A stretch of DNA of 32,684 nucleotides from Eubacterium limosum (GCA_959020865.1 CAUEUD010000012.1:1-32684), one strand, 5' to 3'. Positions 1-8,182 are shown, numbered from the stretch's first letter. Notes: generated by a model from the letters alone, not told the origin. A program made the numbers and translations.

Positions 1-1034
1 ATCGACATAAAGGGAATTTCTACGATCCACCATACCCAGTAGAAAACTGTCCAGGCCTGGGCAAAGGTATCACCACCCAGAGCGTCAGTATACGTTGCCA
101 TATGGAAGAAATTTGTCGCGAGGGAACCGGTTTCCTCGACGATGCTTCTCAAAATATAAAGCGGGTCAGACACAAAGAAAACCAAAATCAGCAGTATTCC
201 CAAAAGCCACATGTTAACATCACTGAGAACTTTGATGCCCTTTGTCAATCCCCGGTAAACACTGACTGTGAAAATAGCTGTCCATATAATCAGTACAGCA
301 AATTGCAGGTAATCGTTGTTGGGGAGTCCTGTCAGGCTGGAAATTAAGGTTGTCAATACCGGTACTCCAAAGCCAAGACTTGGGCCAAAGGTACAGAACG
401 TGAAAAAAATAGATGCGATGTCAATACCTTTCCCCAGAACACCGTTCGCGTTTTTTTCACCGATGACATCGGATAGTACATGCGACAGCTGAAGGCGTTT
501 TCTCTTTTTTTTATAAAAACAGTAAGCGACCACCAAACCGCTTAAGGCAAAAAATGCCCAGGCGATCGGCCCCCAGTGGAAAAGCCCGTAAACAACAGAC
601 ATGTCAAAGGCCTGTTCAGAAAAAGGCTCATAACCAAAGGGTGGTTTGATTAAATATTCCATCGGTTCACAGATTGCCCACATCAATGTGGATGAACCAA
701 TGGCAGAAAAATAAATCATGAAGAGCCAGCTCCAGAAACCAAATTCGGGTTTTTCCCCTTCACTGGATAACCGGATTTTACCATAACGGCTCATGGCGAC
801 AAACAGTGAGATGATGATGACTGCAATTCCGAGGAACATAAAGAACCAGTCAAATTGTGTAACGATAAATTTACGGGCCACTTCCACCACATACAACGCG
901 GAATCCGGAAATAAAATACAGTATCCGCATACGAGAACAATGACAATAAGCGCAGTAAAATAGATCGTTTTATCGACCTCGACATTATAGACATCATCAA
1001 CCGTTTTTTCTTTTTTAGGCTTATCGTGTTTCAT
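1..1034 (-). CDS. BCCT-family betaine/carnitine-type transporter, 3' part cut off by window edge
   Basis: I translated this by hand; about 344 residues are present and the C-terminus lies outside the window. It is an integral membrane carrier expected to move a quaternary amine. BCCT landmarks are an FHWGP motif after TM3-4, KGIKVLSDVN in the middle, and the signature WTVFYWVWW near the window edge. The usual glycine-rich stretch is replaced by SAIGSSTLMW, and PPFG follows, as I remember for the carnitine antiporter CaiT. Where BetP has Trp and CaiT has Tyr in the aromatic box, this protein has Glu (WWIVE). The start at 1034 has AGGAGGTGA just upstream. It is the third gene of the leftward mttB-MFS-BCCT operon. 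The family is certain; the substrate is inferred only from the context. Confidence 0.93.
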   Translation of the reverse strand, partial: MKHDKPKKEKTVDDVYNVEVDKTIYFTALIVIVLVCGYCILFPDSALYVVEVARKFIVTQFDWFFMFLGIAVIIISLFVAMSRYGKIRLSSEGEKPEFGFWSWLFMIYFSAIGSSTLMWAICEPMEYLIKPPFGYEPFSEQAFDMSVVYGLFHWGPIAWAFFALSGLVVAYCFYKKKRKRLQLSHVLSDVIGEKNANGVLGKGIDIASIFFTFCTFGPSLGFGVPVLTTLISSLTGLPNNDYLQFAVLIIWTAIFTVSVYRGLTKGIKVLSDVNMWLLGILLILVFFVSDPLYILRSIVEETGSLATNFFHMATYTDALGGDTFAQAWTVFYWVWWIVEIPFMS

Positions 1035-1076
1035 GTCCCTTCACCTCCTAGTGATCTTGACATACGATAAAATAGT

Positions 1077-1096
1077 GCCGGCCATTTCTGGCCGGC
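1077..1096 (-). terminator. GC-rich hairpin between MFS and BCCT genes
   Basis: GCCGGCCA and TGGCCGGC form a perfect 8-bp stem with a 4-base loop. In the leftward direction the stem is followed by ACTATTTTATC, a short weak T-tract. It could be a leaky terminator or an mRNA-processing or stabilising hairpin inside the operon. Confidence 0.5.
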
Positions 1097-1126
1097 CATT
1101 ATAACATTCGAATATGTGCGGCAGAA

Positions 1127-2425
1127 TTATTCTGCGTTTTCAGGTTTGGTCTCCACTTGAACCTGATTTTTCTTTTTTACATAGATTCGAATTGCTACCG
1201 AACAGAGAACTGCGATAACAGAAGCCGCGATCAGGAAGCAGCCAAAGCTCATCTGATAGCCCAGCATACCCGGATGCTGATCCAGCCAGTTACCGGTGAT
1301 AACCGGTACAAACATATCTGGGATAAAGGCGATAACCGACAGGATACCGGTAGCAGCGCCAAAGATGGTTGTGGGAACACCGGATTCAGTAAACTGTGAG
1401 GAAGCAACGCCATAAGCGCCTGTCAGGAAGAAACCGACAGCCAGAATAAGGACAATGGCGATCATTAGCATAGCGGCTGTGGTCGGCAGGAAAATCAGAA
1501 TGGCTGAGCAGATGGCAGTTAAGGCCATGATCAAAATGAGTACCTTGGCCGGCGAATTGATTTTTGTGGCAATACTGCCGATGATCGGCGCAGAGAGCAG
1601 GGCGATACCATATGTACGGATCATGCCGACGGTTGAGGTAATGCCCATGGAAGCACCAAAAACGTCAGTCAGGTATGGTGTCGTATAAGCCATTGCGGCG
1701 TAGGCGCAGTAGACAAAGAACATGGAGGCAGTGGTCAGCCAGACGCCAGGATGCTTGATGGCCTCTTTAAATTCGTTGAGGTTAAAGCTTTGTCCTTCTT
1801 TGATTTCATTGTCAAACTTTGGTACAAAGAGCAAAGTTGCAATGCCGAAAATAACATTCAGGACCGCGCTGACAATCAAGACAACAATAAAACCAGCCGC
1901 GGAGTCTGATACGAAGGCATTAAAAATCTGCTGTGAGACAAAGCCCAGAAGCAGGCCGCCGACGCCGTAGATTCCGTAGCTCAGGCCAATGTTTCGCGAG
2001 TAAGTTGAGTCGTCGCTGACCAGACGGATCAGCTTATAACGGATACCCCAGAAAATAAGGGTACTGGTAACGCCCAAAAGTCCAAAAATAATCATGATGC
2101 TGGTATAGGACGGAAGCGTCGCGAACCAGCAGATAACAGCAGCGGTGGTGAAAAAACCAACGGCGGCAAGATATTTTGCCCGAATTTTGTCTGCGATAAT
2201 TCCACCCGGAAGATAGCAGATGGTGGCGACCAGGCCGTAGATACCACCGGTGGCGCCGAGCTGAGCATTGTTGATATTTAAGCTTGTCATCATGGTGTCA
2301 TAAAACGAAAAACGGAAGTAGATAATCTGAAAAAGAACAGCTGAACCGAAACTGACCAGGAAAATAATCAGCATGGTTCTGAATTTGCTTAAATCATCCT
2401 TGTTGATAACACTTTTATTCATCAT
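1127..2425 (-). CDS. MFS transporter in the leftward mttB operon
   Basis: A 432-residue protein with about 12 hydrophobic segments, the usual size for the major facilitator superfamily. After TM2 it has the loop GGIIADKIRAKYL, the MFS motif-A position. It is clearly paralogous to the MFS protein at 5415-6683: both share the YGL/YGI...YLPGG/YIPSG...AD block and a T-L-x-FW...K-x-IRL block. Two adjacent ATG codons (2425 and 2422) follow an AGGAGAGAGGAG sequence. The second ATG has slightly better spacing, so the start is uncertain by one codon. It lies 103 bases downstream of mttB, beyond a terminator-like hairpin, and 92 bases before the BCCT gene. Import of a methylated amine or export of the demethylated product are both possible. 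The substrate cannot be read from sequence. Confidence 0.9.
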   Translation of the reverse strand: MMNKSVINKDDLSKFRTMLIIFLVSFGSAVLFQIIYFRFSFYDTMMTSLNINNAQLGATGGIYGLVATICYLPGGIIADKIRAKYLAAVGFFTTAAVICWFATLPSYTSIMIIFGLLGVTSTLIFWGIRYKLIRLVSDDSTYSRNIGLSYGIYGVGGLLLGFVSQQIFNAFVSDSAAGFIVVLIVSAVLNVIFGIATLLFVPKFDNEIKEGQSFNLNEFKEAIKHPGVWLTTASMFFVYCAYAAMAYTTPYLTDVFGASMGITSTVGMIRTYGIALLSAPIIGSIATKINSPAKVLILIMALTAICSAILIFLPTTAAMLMIAIVLILAVGFFLTGAYGVASSQFTESGVPTTIFGAATGILSVIAFIPDMFVPVITGNWLDQHPGMLGYQMSFGCFLIAASVIAVLCSVAIRIYVKKKNQVQVETKPENAE

Positions 2426-2445
2426 AGGTCTCCTCTCTCCTTGAT

Positions 2446-2500
2446 AAAAAAATTAGTGCAAAATAAGTTCTGGTGTTGCCGAATCCCTATTTTGCACTAA
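2446..2500 (-). terminator. intrinsic terminator or attenuator between mttB and MFS gene
   Basis: A perfect 13-bp inverted repeat (2453-2465 with 2488-2500, arm TTAGTGCAAAATA) encloses 22 bases. In the leftward direction it is followed directly by seven T (A-run at 2446-2452). It sits 29 bases after the mttB stop. It probably ends most mttB transcripts, with read-through into the carrier genes. Confidence 0.8.
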
Positions 2501-2528
2501 TGAAATGGGTTAGTTATTGTTAAGGAAT

Positions 2529-3938
2529 TTAGAACATGAATTCTTCAGGAATCAAGTCTGCAATCATTTTTTCCTGGAATGCTTCAAGTTTGGTCGGCAG
2601 TTCGTAGTTGGCTACGCGATCCTGCCAGGCTTTGCGTGCAAGTTCCTGTACAGTTGGGCTGCCGGCAGCTTCCCAGTTGCCGATGGATTGACGGTTGTAC
2701 AGTGGTGGCAGGAAGTAGTCTGCCTTGTACAGTTTATTGGTACGGGCGATGTAGTTTGTTTTGTGTTCAACTTTTTCCATTTTGTCCATCATGAGTGTCT
2801 GGTCATTGATGGTGGTTCCCTTTAAGAGATGTTTGACAATGCGGGCAGTTTGTTCGTCGAGCATATATTTTTCATAGCCTAAAGCACCATAGGAATCTAA
2901 GATACCGCCGAGCATGTATAATTGTTCAGGTTCTACCATATAGCCGGATAAGCAGATCAGCATGGATTCAGCGCCACTCTGGTAATCGTCCTGTTTGGCG
3001 TCTGCGAGACAGCCGTTAGCACGACAGGGCAGTCCGTAGAAGTCTGCCAGTTCACGCATGGTACAGAAGGACTGGAAGGTTTCCGGTCCGCCGCATACGC
3101 ACAGAGAGTATCTCAAATCACATTCCAGAGAGCTTAACTGGTAGATAACCGGTGCGCCTGGCTGAACAAGCTGAGATAATACGAGGCCGGCCAGCAGTTC
3201 GGTGTTGTTCTGAACAGTGGTGGAAGCCAGGGTCGGTGGAGAAGTCATGCCAGCTAAGCCAACGCCTGTGATAACCAGGGCCTGTCCCATTCTGGCGTAA
3301 GTGATGATGGTATCACACATTTCCTTGTTCCATGCAAATGGAGCGGAGTTGGTGGCCAGCGTAATGGTCTGGCAGTGTTCGTGGTCGTCATTGAAGTCCT
3401 GAACCAGTTTGATGAATTTTTCACAGCGTTCCTTGCTACCATTGTGACCGCCGATTAATTTATCAGAATATTTTAAGTTTGCTAGGGTTGTCCATTCGGT
3501 ATGGATCTTTGTCGGAATGTCGTTTGGCACGACGATGTCCGCGTCGATCAGGTGCATGATGTCGCTGTCCTGATGAATTTTAATGAAGTTGATATAATCT
3601 TCTGCGTTGGCCTTGCGGTATTCGCCGTTATCCAGAACATTGACTGGACCCAGTGAAGACTGAACCATCATTTCCTGTCCAACACCTGTTGTGAATTTCA
3701 TACCTCTTGAATACATGTCAAAGGTCTTTGGAACCAGAGCCACACATTTTTCAACCAGGTCTTTGTCGATATAAACGATCTTGCCGTCTACCTTACAGCC
3801 TGCTTTTGCTAAAATATCGCGAGCTTCTTCGTTATCAAATAAAATCCCCTTATTTGCGAGCAGATACAAGCTTTTGTCGTGAATCAGTTCGATGTCCTCT
3901 TTGCGAGTGAACAAATTGGAATAAAAGTTACGTGTCAT
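2529..3938 (-). CDS. MttB-superfamily methylamine/betaine methyltransferase, non-pyrrolysine
   Basis: 469 residues, slightly shorter than the roughly 480-500 usual for trimethylamine methyltransferase MttB. Members transfer a methyl group from a quaternary or tertiary amine to a cognate corrinoid protein, which feeds one-carbon metabolism. The frame contains no in-frame amber codon, so it is of the glycine betaine/proline betaine/carnitine type rather than the pyrrolysine type. A DDYQSGAESM block is shared with the paralogue at 6704-8149. The second in-frame ATG (3938) is chosen because GGAGGG lies 8 bases upstream; the first ATG (3944) would be only 2 bases from it. It is the first gene of its operon, downstream of a sigma-54 promoter. 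No corrinoid protein gene is present nearby. The exact substrate (a methylated betaine is likely) is unknown. Confidence 0.93.
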   Translation of the reverse strand: MTRNFYSNLFTRKEDIELIHDKSLYLLANKGILFDNEEARDILAKAGCKVDGKIVYIDKDLVEKCVALVPKTFDMYSRGMKFTTGVGQEMMVQSSLGPVNVLDNGEYRKANAEDYINFIKIHQDSDIMHLIDADIVVPNDIPTKIHTEWTTLANLKYSDKLIGGHNGSKERCEKFIKLVQDFNDDHEHCQTITLATNSAPFAWNKEMCDTIITYARMGQALVITGVGLAGMTSPPTLASTTVQNNTELLAGLVLSQLVQPGAPVIYQLSSLECDLRYSLCVCGGPETFQSFCTMRELADFYGLPCRANGCLADAKQDDYQSGAESMLICLSGYMVEPEQLYMLGGILDSYGALGYEKYMLDEQTARIVKHLLKGTTINDQTLMMDKMEKVEHKTNYIARTNKLYKADYFLPPLYNRQSIGNWEAAGSPTVQELARKAWQDRVANYELPTKLEAFQEKMIADLIPEEFMF

Positions 3939-3990
3939 AATCATTACCCTCCATGATCATTATGTGTTTTTTCTTATGCCTTTATATAAC

Positions 3991-4006
3991 GCAAGTCCCG
4001 TGCCAA
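3991..4006 (-). promoter_or_regulatory. sigma-54 (-24/-12) promoter of the leftward mttB operon
   Basis: Read leftward the element is TTGGCACGGGACTTGC, matching the consensus TTGGCAC-N5-TTGC at every defined position, with 10 bases between the GG and GC dinucleotides. The expected start is near 3979, about 40 bases before the mttB ATG. A sigma-54 activator gene lies at 9766-11151. Confidence 0.9.
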
Positions 4007-4020
4007 AAAATCAAAAGTGA

Positions 4021-4046
4021 AGAAATGGCTAGAATCAGCCATTTTT
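4021..4046. promoter_or_regulatory. inverted repeat just upstream of the leftward sigma-54 promoter
   Basis: AAATGGCT (4023-4030) pairs with its complement at 4037-4044 around a 6-base loop, and the stem extends by two weaker pairs. Its centre is about 55 bases before the predicted start. It could be an operator or activator site. It looks like a terminator on the plus strand, but no plus-strand gene precedes it. The rest of the 3939-4306 gap holds AT-rich DNA, the palindrome at 4207-4221 and the terminator at 4231-4264. I see no gene in it. Confidence 0.45.
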
Positions 4047-4206
4047 TGTAAAAATAAATATTAAAGGATTTCAAAGATGAAATATGACGATTTTTATCCC
4101 TGGTTTCAGATTTCTATTTTAAAATTTACGATATTTTACGAAAAATAAGAATGGATCTTTTTTAGAGGAAATGGTTTGCCCTATATATAATAAGGAAGAA
4201 CAATGA

Positions 4207-4221
4207 CATCTCCAGGAGATG
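4207..4221. promoter_or_regulatory. 15-base palindrome, possible operator
   Basis: CATCTCC, one central A, then GGAGATG is a perfect dyad, about 235 bases upstream of the predicted leftward sigma-54 start. It may be an enhancer-type binding site or a chance structure beside the EamA terminator. Function is inferred only from symmetry. Confidence 0.35.
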
Positions 4222-4230
4222 AAAAGCAAA

Positions 4231-4264
4231 ATATAAAGCCGGAAAACGCAGCGCGCTCTCCGGC
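4231..4264 (-). terminator. intrinsic terminator of the EamA-family gene
   Basis: Read leftward, GCCGGAGAGCGC pairs with GCGTTTTCCGGC as a 12-bp stem (two G-U pairs) around a 3-base loop, followed by TTTATATTTTG. It lies 43 bases after the stop of the gene at 4307-5206. Confidence 0.8.
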
Positions 4265-4306
4265 AGAAGAAAAAATCTATCGTTAAGTATAAATTTAAAA
4301 ATGAAA

Positions 4307-5206
4307 TCAGCCTTCAGGTTCGATTTCATTTTCAGAATTGCCCGCAGGTTTTTCCGGCAGAGCGGTCAGGCAGACCGATGCAATTACCAGGGCCGCGCCG
4401 AGCAGCTGAAGCGCTGTGAATGTCTCCCCGAGCACAAGGGCGCTGAAGATAATGGTGACGACTGGCACAAAATTGACGAGGATGGTCACCGTGAGAATAG
4501 GGATGCTCCTCAGGGCATACATATAGGTGAGGTTGGCCGTGGCGGAGACCAGTACAGCCAAAAACAGGAAATTAATGATGATCTCTCCGGTAAAAAGGCT
4601 GAAATCCGGCGGGAAGGCGAGGGCGAGCGGCAGTGTAACTCCCGCGATGCAGGCCGAGAGGTAGGTGGTGATATCCAGCCCTGTATAACGGCTGTAAAGA
4701 GGCTTGGCCTGATAATTATATAAAAGCCATCCAAGGCCGGATAAAATCATGGCGCCGCAGCCCCAGGGATTGATCTCAATTTCAGAAAGCCCCACAATCA
4801 TGATAACGCCCACTACGGAAAAGGCCACGGCGCCTGCCTTTATGAAAGTAAACCGCTGCTTTAGAATTACCGTGTCAATGAGCATGCAGAAAATTGGCAC
4901 AAGGCTCAATAATATGGAGGCCATGGAGGCTCCGGTCAGGTCTACACCCACAGCCTCAAACACATAGTAGCCTGTAAAGCCGATAAGCCCTGCGACTAAA
5001 ACGCGGGGAAGATCCTTTTTCAGAAGCCGCTGCTCTGGTTCGAGCTTTCGCTTGACCAGAAACAGAATGATCGCCGCGATGGCAAAGCGTCCGAAAATTA
5101 AGGAGTATACCGAAAAAGCCTGAAGACAGATTTTTGTGCTGATAAAAGAAATGCCCCAGAAAACCAAGGTGTAAGAAATAGCCAGATAGGGTTTTATTTT
5201 TTGCAT
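4307..5206 (-). CDS. EamA/DMT-superfamily transporter (RhaT/YdcZ-like exporter)
   Basis: 299 residues with about ten hydrophobic helices arranged as two five-helix halves, the usual build of EamA permeases in the drug/metabolite transporter superfamily. The N-terminal half has FWGISFISTK, and the second half has the ending ALVLGETFTALQLLGAALVIA typical of the family. The start is the ATG at 5206, with GGAGG five bases upstream; an earlier TTG would lie on the wrong side of that site. It has its own sigma-70-type promoter and terminator, so it is an independent gene between the two mttB operons. Its placement suggests export of a product or related metabolite, but the family moves many unrelated compounds. 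Confidence 0.88.
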   Translation of the reverse strand: MQKIKPYLAISYTLVFWGISFISTKICLQAFSVYSLIFGRFAIAAIILFLVKRKLEPEQRLLKKDLPRVLVAGLIGFTGYYVFEAVGVDLTGASMASILLSLVPIFCMLIDTVILKQRFTFIKAGAVAFSVVGVIMIVGLSEIEINPWGCGAMILSGLGWLLYNYQAKPLYSRYTGLDITTYLSACIAGVTLPLALAFPPDFSLFTGEIIINFLFLAVLVSATANLTYMYALRSIPILTVTILVNFVPVVTIIFSALVLGETFTALQLLGAALVIASVCLTALPEKPAGNSENEIEPEG

Positions 5207-5235
5207 AAGCGCCTCCGAAGACAAGTGTCGAAACT

Positions 5236-5264
5236 ATTATACCTGAAATTGACCACTGCTTCAA
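5236..5264 (-). promoter_or_regulatory. sigma-70-type promoter of the EamA gene
   Basis: Read leftward: TTGAAG (5259-5264), 17-base spacer, TATAAT (5236-5241). It fires away from the rightward sigma-54 promoter about 110 bases distant. Confidence 0.7.
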
Positions 5265-5296
5265 ATGAACTCGCAAAATAAAAAAAGCTTTAAAAA

Positions 5297-5316
5297 CTGA
5301 GTTTTAAAAAACTCAG
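5297..5316. promoter_or_regulatory. 20-base dyad, candidate activator site for the rightward sigma-54 promoter
   Basis: CTGAGTTTT, two A, then AAAACTCAG is a perfect inverted repeat. Its centre lies about 86 bases upstream of the predicted start near 5393, within the usual range for an upstream activating sequence of a sigma-54 activator. A shorter dyad (AAAGCC at 5338-5343 with GGCTTT at 5354-5359) lies between it and the promoter. Confidence 0.45.
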
Positions 5317-5365
5317 AACAATAAACATAAATTCTGCAAAGCCTGCAAAACTGGGCTTTTTTGAG

Positions 5366-5382
5366 TTGGTATAGTTCTTGCA
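5366..5382 (+). promoter_or_regulatory. sigma-54 (-24/-12) promoter of the rightward MFS-mttB operon
   Basis: TTGGTATAGTTCTTGCA keeps both invariant dinucleotides (GG at 5368-5369, GC at 5380-5381) with the required 10-base gap and the TTGCA end. The predicted start near 5393 is just before the AAGGAGG of the first gene at 5415. Confidence 0.83.
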
Positions 5383-5414
5383 ATAGTATATTGGCAAGAA
5401 AAGGAGGTAATTAC

Positions 5415-6683
5415 ATGGCTAATCAAAGTTTTGCAGCGCAGTTATCAAAGGGAAAGCGAAATTTCCTTTTGATCTTTGTCAGTATTGCGGGAGGAATCAT
5501 CACTTTTGCACCCTACGCCAGAAATCTTTACTATGACCAGTATCTGGCGGGATTTAACCTGACGAATACACAGCTGGGTATGCTCGGTTCATTTTATGGA
5601 ATTTTATGCTTAATATCCTACATACCCAGTGGGTTTCTGGCTGACCGCTTCAGTGCAAAGACGATGCTGTTTGTTTCGTTTATCGGGATGGCGGTTGCGA
5701 CAGCCTGGCAGGGGATGAAACCAGGTTTTACCGGTCTGGTATGTGTATATGCACTCTATGGTGTGTTCACGACGCTGACCTTCTGGTCACCGTTTCTAAA
5801 ATTTATCCGGCTGTTGGGCACTTCTGAAGAACAAGGCAGCATGTATGGAATCAGCGAGGGGACGCGGTGGCTGTTTAATGCTGTCGTTGGGTTTTTCTGC
5901 CTGTGGTTCATGGGACTGTTTGCCAATAAAGTTATGGGGCTTCAGGGACTTCTGTGGCTGATCGCGGCGGTGTATGTGGTTATCGGTTTTGTGATTCTGT
6001 GGCTGGTACCATCCTTTAAAGATGCCGGCGGCGAAAAGGAAAGTATTAACCTCAAAGATATGGTGAAGGTTGTTAAAATTCCGGGCGTGTGGCTGGTAGG
6101 TCTTTTAACCTGTGCCATCTATTCCATTTTTGTATCAGCGAATATGTATTTTGGTCCTTACTATTCCAATATCCTGGGTATTGACACCACATTGACCAGC
6201 TCGCTGGCCATTGTAAAAAATTATCTGGTAGCGGGCATCGGAACGATTATTTTTGGTGTGATCTCTGACCGCTATGCCCAAAAAAGAGGCGGCGGCTCCT
6301 CGAGAACACCGATGATCATCGTGTGCTTCTGTATTCTTATTGTGTTGGTGGCAGTGCTGATGTTCTCAGCGTCAAACGCGATTTTCTCTGTTGTGCTGAC
6401 TTTGGTCATCACCTTTGTATTTTGCGGAACACGGGGTATCTGCTACGCGACCCTGGACGAAGGAAAAATTCCGCTGGAGCTCTCCGGCGTGGCTCTTGGA
6501 TTTATCTCCATTGTCGGCTACGGGCCGGAATCCTTCATGACAGCACTCATGGGCTCCTGGCTGGATAAATATCCTGGCATCGCGGGCTACAACATGATAT
6601 GGATATGGATTATCGCCTGGTCTGTGGTGGGGATTATTGCAGCCGTGGCGATCAATCGTCTGGGAAAAAGAAAAAATAAATAA
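5415..6683 (+). CDS. MFS transporter, first gene of the rightward mttB operon
   Basis: 422 residues with about 12 membrane helices and an MFS motif-A-like loop (SGFLADRFSAKTM). It is paralogous to the carrier at 1127-2425 but stands first in its operon rather than second. The start is the ATG at 5415, eight bases from a consensus AAGGAGG. The open frame continues 18 codons further upstream, but that stretch overlaps the sigma-54 promoter and cannot be coding. Twenty bases separate it from mttB. Transport of the methyltransferase substrate or product is the reasonable inference; nothing in the sequence fixes the direction or compound. Confidence 0.9.
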   Translation: MANQSFAAQLSKGKRNFLLIFVSIAGGIITFAPYARNLYYDQYLAGFNLTNTQLGMLGSFYGILCLISYIPSGFLADRFSAKTMLFVSFIGMAVATAWQGMKPGFTGLVCVYALYGVFTTLTFWSPFLKFIRLLGTSEEQGSMYGISEGTRWLFNAVVGFFCLWFMGLFANKVMGLQGLLWLIAAVYVVIGFVILWLVPSFKDAGGEKESINLKDMVKVVKIPGVWLVGLLTCAIYSIFVSANMYFGPYYSNILGIDTTLTSSLAIVKNYLVAGIGTIIFGVISDRYAQKRGGGSSRTPMIIVCFCILIVLVAVLMFSASNAIFSVVLTLVITFVFCGTRGICYATLDEGKIPLELSGVALGFISIVGYGPESFMTALMGSWLDKYPGIAGYNMIWIWIIAWSVVGIIAAVAINRLGKRKNK

Positions 6684-6703
6684 CGAACAAGGAGAAATTG
6701 AAA

Positions 6704-8149
6704 ATGTTGAATTATGATGGAAGCAGTTTGTTTATCAGCCAAAAAGATATTGAGGTGATTCATGAATATACCTTAAAAACACTGAGTGAGGTCGGAATGA
6801 TTTTTGACCACCCGGAGGTGCTGGAGGTTTTTAAAAAGCATGGCGCCCGGGTGGACGGCAACAAGGTTTTTATGGACGAGGCGCTGATCAGCAAAGCCAT
6901 CGCCACTGTCCCCATCGAGTTTGAGATGTACGGGCGGCGTGGCGGCCTTAAAATCGGAAAGCGCTATGACCCCAAGGTGGGGCCGGGCACAGACTGGCCG
7001 TTGATCGTTGATGAAGAAAATAATATCCGCCCGCCGGTTTTTGAGGATCTGCTCAAGTTTTACAAGCTCATGGAAACCAGCGATATCATGGACTTCTCGC
7101 AGCTGCCCATCACCAATCTGCCGGAATTCGGGGGCAAGGGAGACTGTACCTATCTGGCTCAGATTGCGTTAATGTTAAAATATACCTCTAAGTTTTACGC
7201 CAACCCGGCGCGGCCGAATCAGTCCAATGTGGGGAGCAAAGGGATACGCCAGACTGTGAAGGAATATCATCAGATGCTCAAGGAATTTCATGGCGTGGAC
7301 GATGACAAGTATATTGTCATGGAGCTGCTCTGTGTGCAGTCGCCGCTTTGCAATGACAAGGAGATGCTGGATAATCTGCTGGAGGCCGCGGCTGCAAACC
7401 AGCCTGTCAGCGTGGTTATCGCCTCCATGACCAACACCACCTCACCCTCCACCCTGCTGGGAACCGCTATCCACGACAATGCCGTGGCACTGGCCACCAC
7501 CACGCTCATTCAACTGCTGCGCCCGGGGCTGCCAGTGGTGCATACCATACTGAGCTCGCCGTCGGATATGCGCTATATTCAGATGGGCACCGGGTCGACA
7601 GAAAACGCGCTTTTAGCCTACGCGGGCATCGCCATGGGGCGTTATTACGGTATTCCTGTCCGCGGTGGGGGAACCCTGTCGGACGCGGTGGATGTGGATT
7701 ACCAGACCGGCGCGGAGTCGGCCATGACGCTGATGCCAGCTTATCTCTGCAATGTGGACTACATTACGCACTGCGCGGGTGGAATGGGTGTTTTCAATGT
7801 CGGCAGCTTTGAGAAATTTGTCCTGGATGAGGAACTGGTGGGCTATATGAAACGCATGGCCCGGGGATTTGACAGCTCTGAACCGGAGTTTGCCTTTAAA
7901 CAGATGAAGGATATCGGGCCGAGAGGCAACTACCTTATGGGGAGGACGCCGAAGCAGTACCGGAAGGAAACCTACCTCGCGAAGCTCTTTAACAAAAAAG
8001 GCGGGATGATCAGCGTGCGTGACGATGGAACTCTGCGTGAAAAGGCCTGCCGGCACATACAGGAGAGAGTAGAGCGCTACGAGCTCCCCGAGACAGACAA
8101 AGGACAGCAGGAAGTGCTGGACCGTTACCTCAAGCCGTTGGGGCTGTAA
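6704..8149 (+). CDS. MttB-superfamily methyltransferase, non-pyrrolysine, second copy
   Basis: 481 residues, a full-length member of the trimethylamine methyltransferase superfamily (TIM-barrel, corrinoid-dependent). It has no in-frame amber codon, so it does not need pyrrolysine. VDYQTGAESAMTL matches the DYQSGAESM block of the copy at 2529-3938. The rest is quite divergent, which suggests a different amine substrate. The ATG at 6704 is chosen because AAGGAG lies nine bases upstream; the TTG at 6698 is only three bases from that site. It is the second gene of the sigma-54-controlled operon and is followed by a hairpin and then the BCCT carrier. The cognate corrinoid protein is not in the window. 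Confidence 0.93.
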   Translation: MLNYDGSSLFISQKDIEVIHEYTLKTLSEVGMIFDHPEVLEVFKKHGARVDGNKVFMDEALISKAIATVPIEFEMYGRRGGLKIGKRYDPKVGPGTDWPLIVDEENNIRPPVFEDLLKFYKLMETSDIMDFSQLPITNLPEFGGKGDCTYLAQIALMLKYTSKFYANPARPNQSNVGSKGIRQTVKEYHQMLKEFHGVDDDKYIVMELLCVQSPLCNDKEMLDNLLEAAAANQPVSVVIASMTNTTSPSTLLGTAIHDNAVALATTTLIQLLRPGLPVVHTILSSPSDMRYIQMGTGSTENALLAYAGIAMGRYYGIPVRGGGTLSDAVDVDYQTGAESAMTLMPAYLCNVDYITHCAGGMGVFNVGSFEKFVLDEELVGYMKRMARGFDSSEPEFAFKQMKDIGPRGNYLMGRTPKQYRKETYLAKLFNKKGGMISVRDDGTLREKACRHIQERVERYELPETDKGQQEVLDRYLKPLGL

Positions 8150-8182
8150 ATAATTTTTGAGAAATTTGTGAAATCGGATGAG

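Noticed and set aside
4021..4046. Plus-strand intrinsic terminator
   Set aside because: Stem plus T-run is visible, but no plus-strand gene precedes it within the gap; kept only as an inverted repeat of unknown role.
5361..5414. 18-codon upstream extension of the rightward MFS gene
   Set aside because: It overlaps the sigma-54 promoter and predicted start site; the ATG at 5415 has a consensus ribosome site.
2529..8149. Possible pyrrolysine (in-frame UAG) in the two mttB genes
   Set aside because: Both frames run full length without any internal amber codon, so they belong to the non-pyrrolysine branch.
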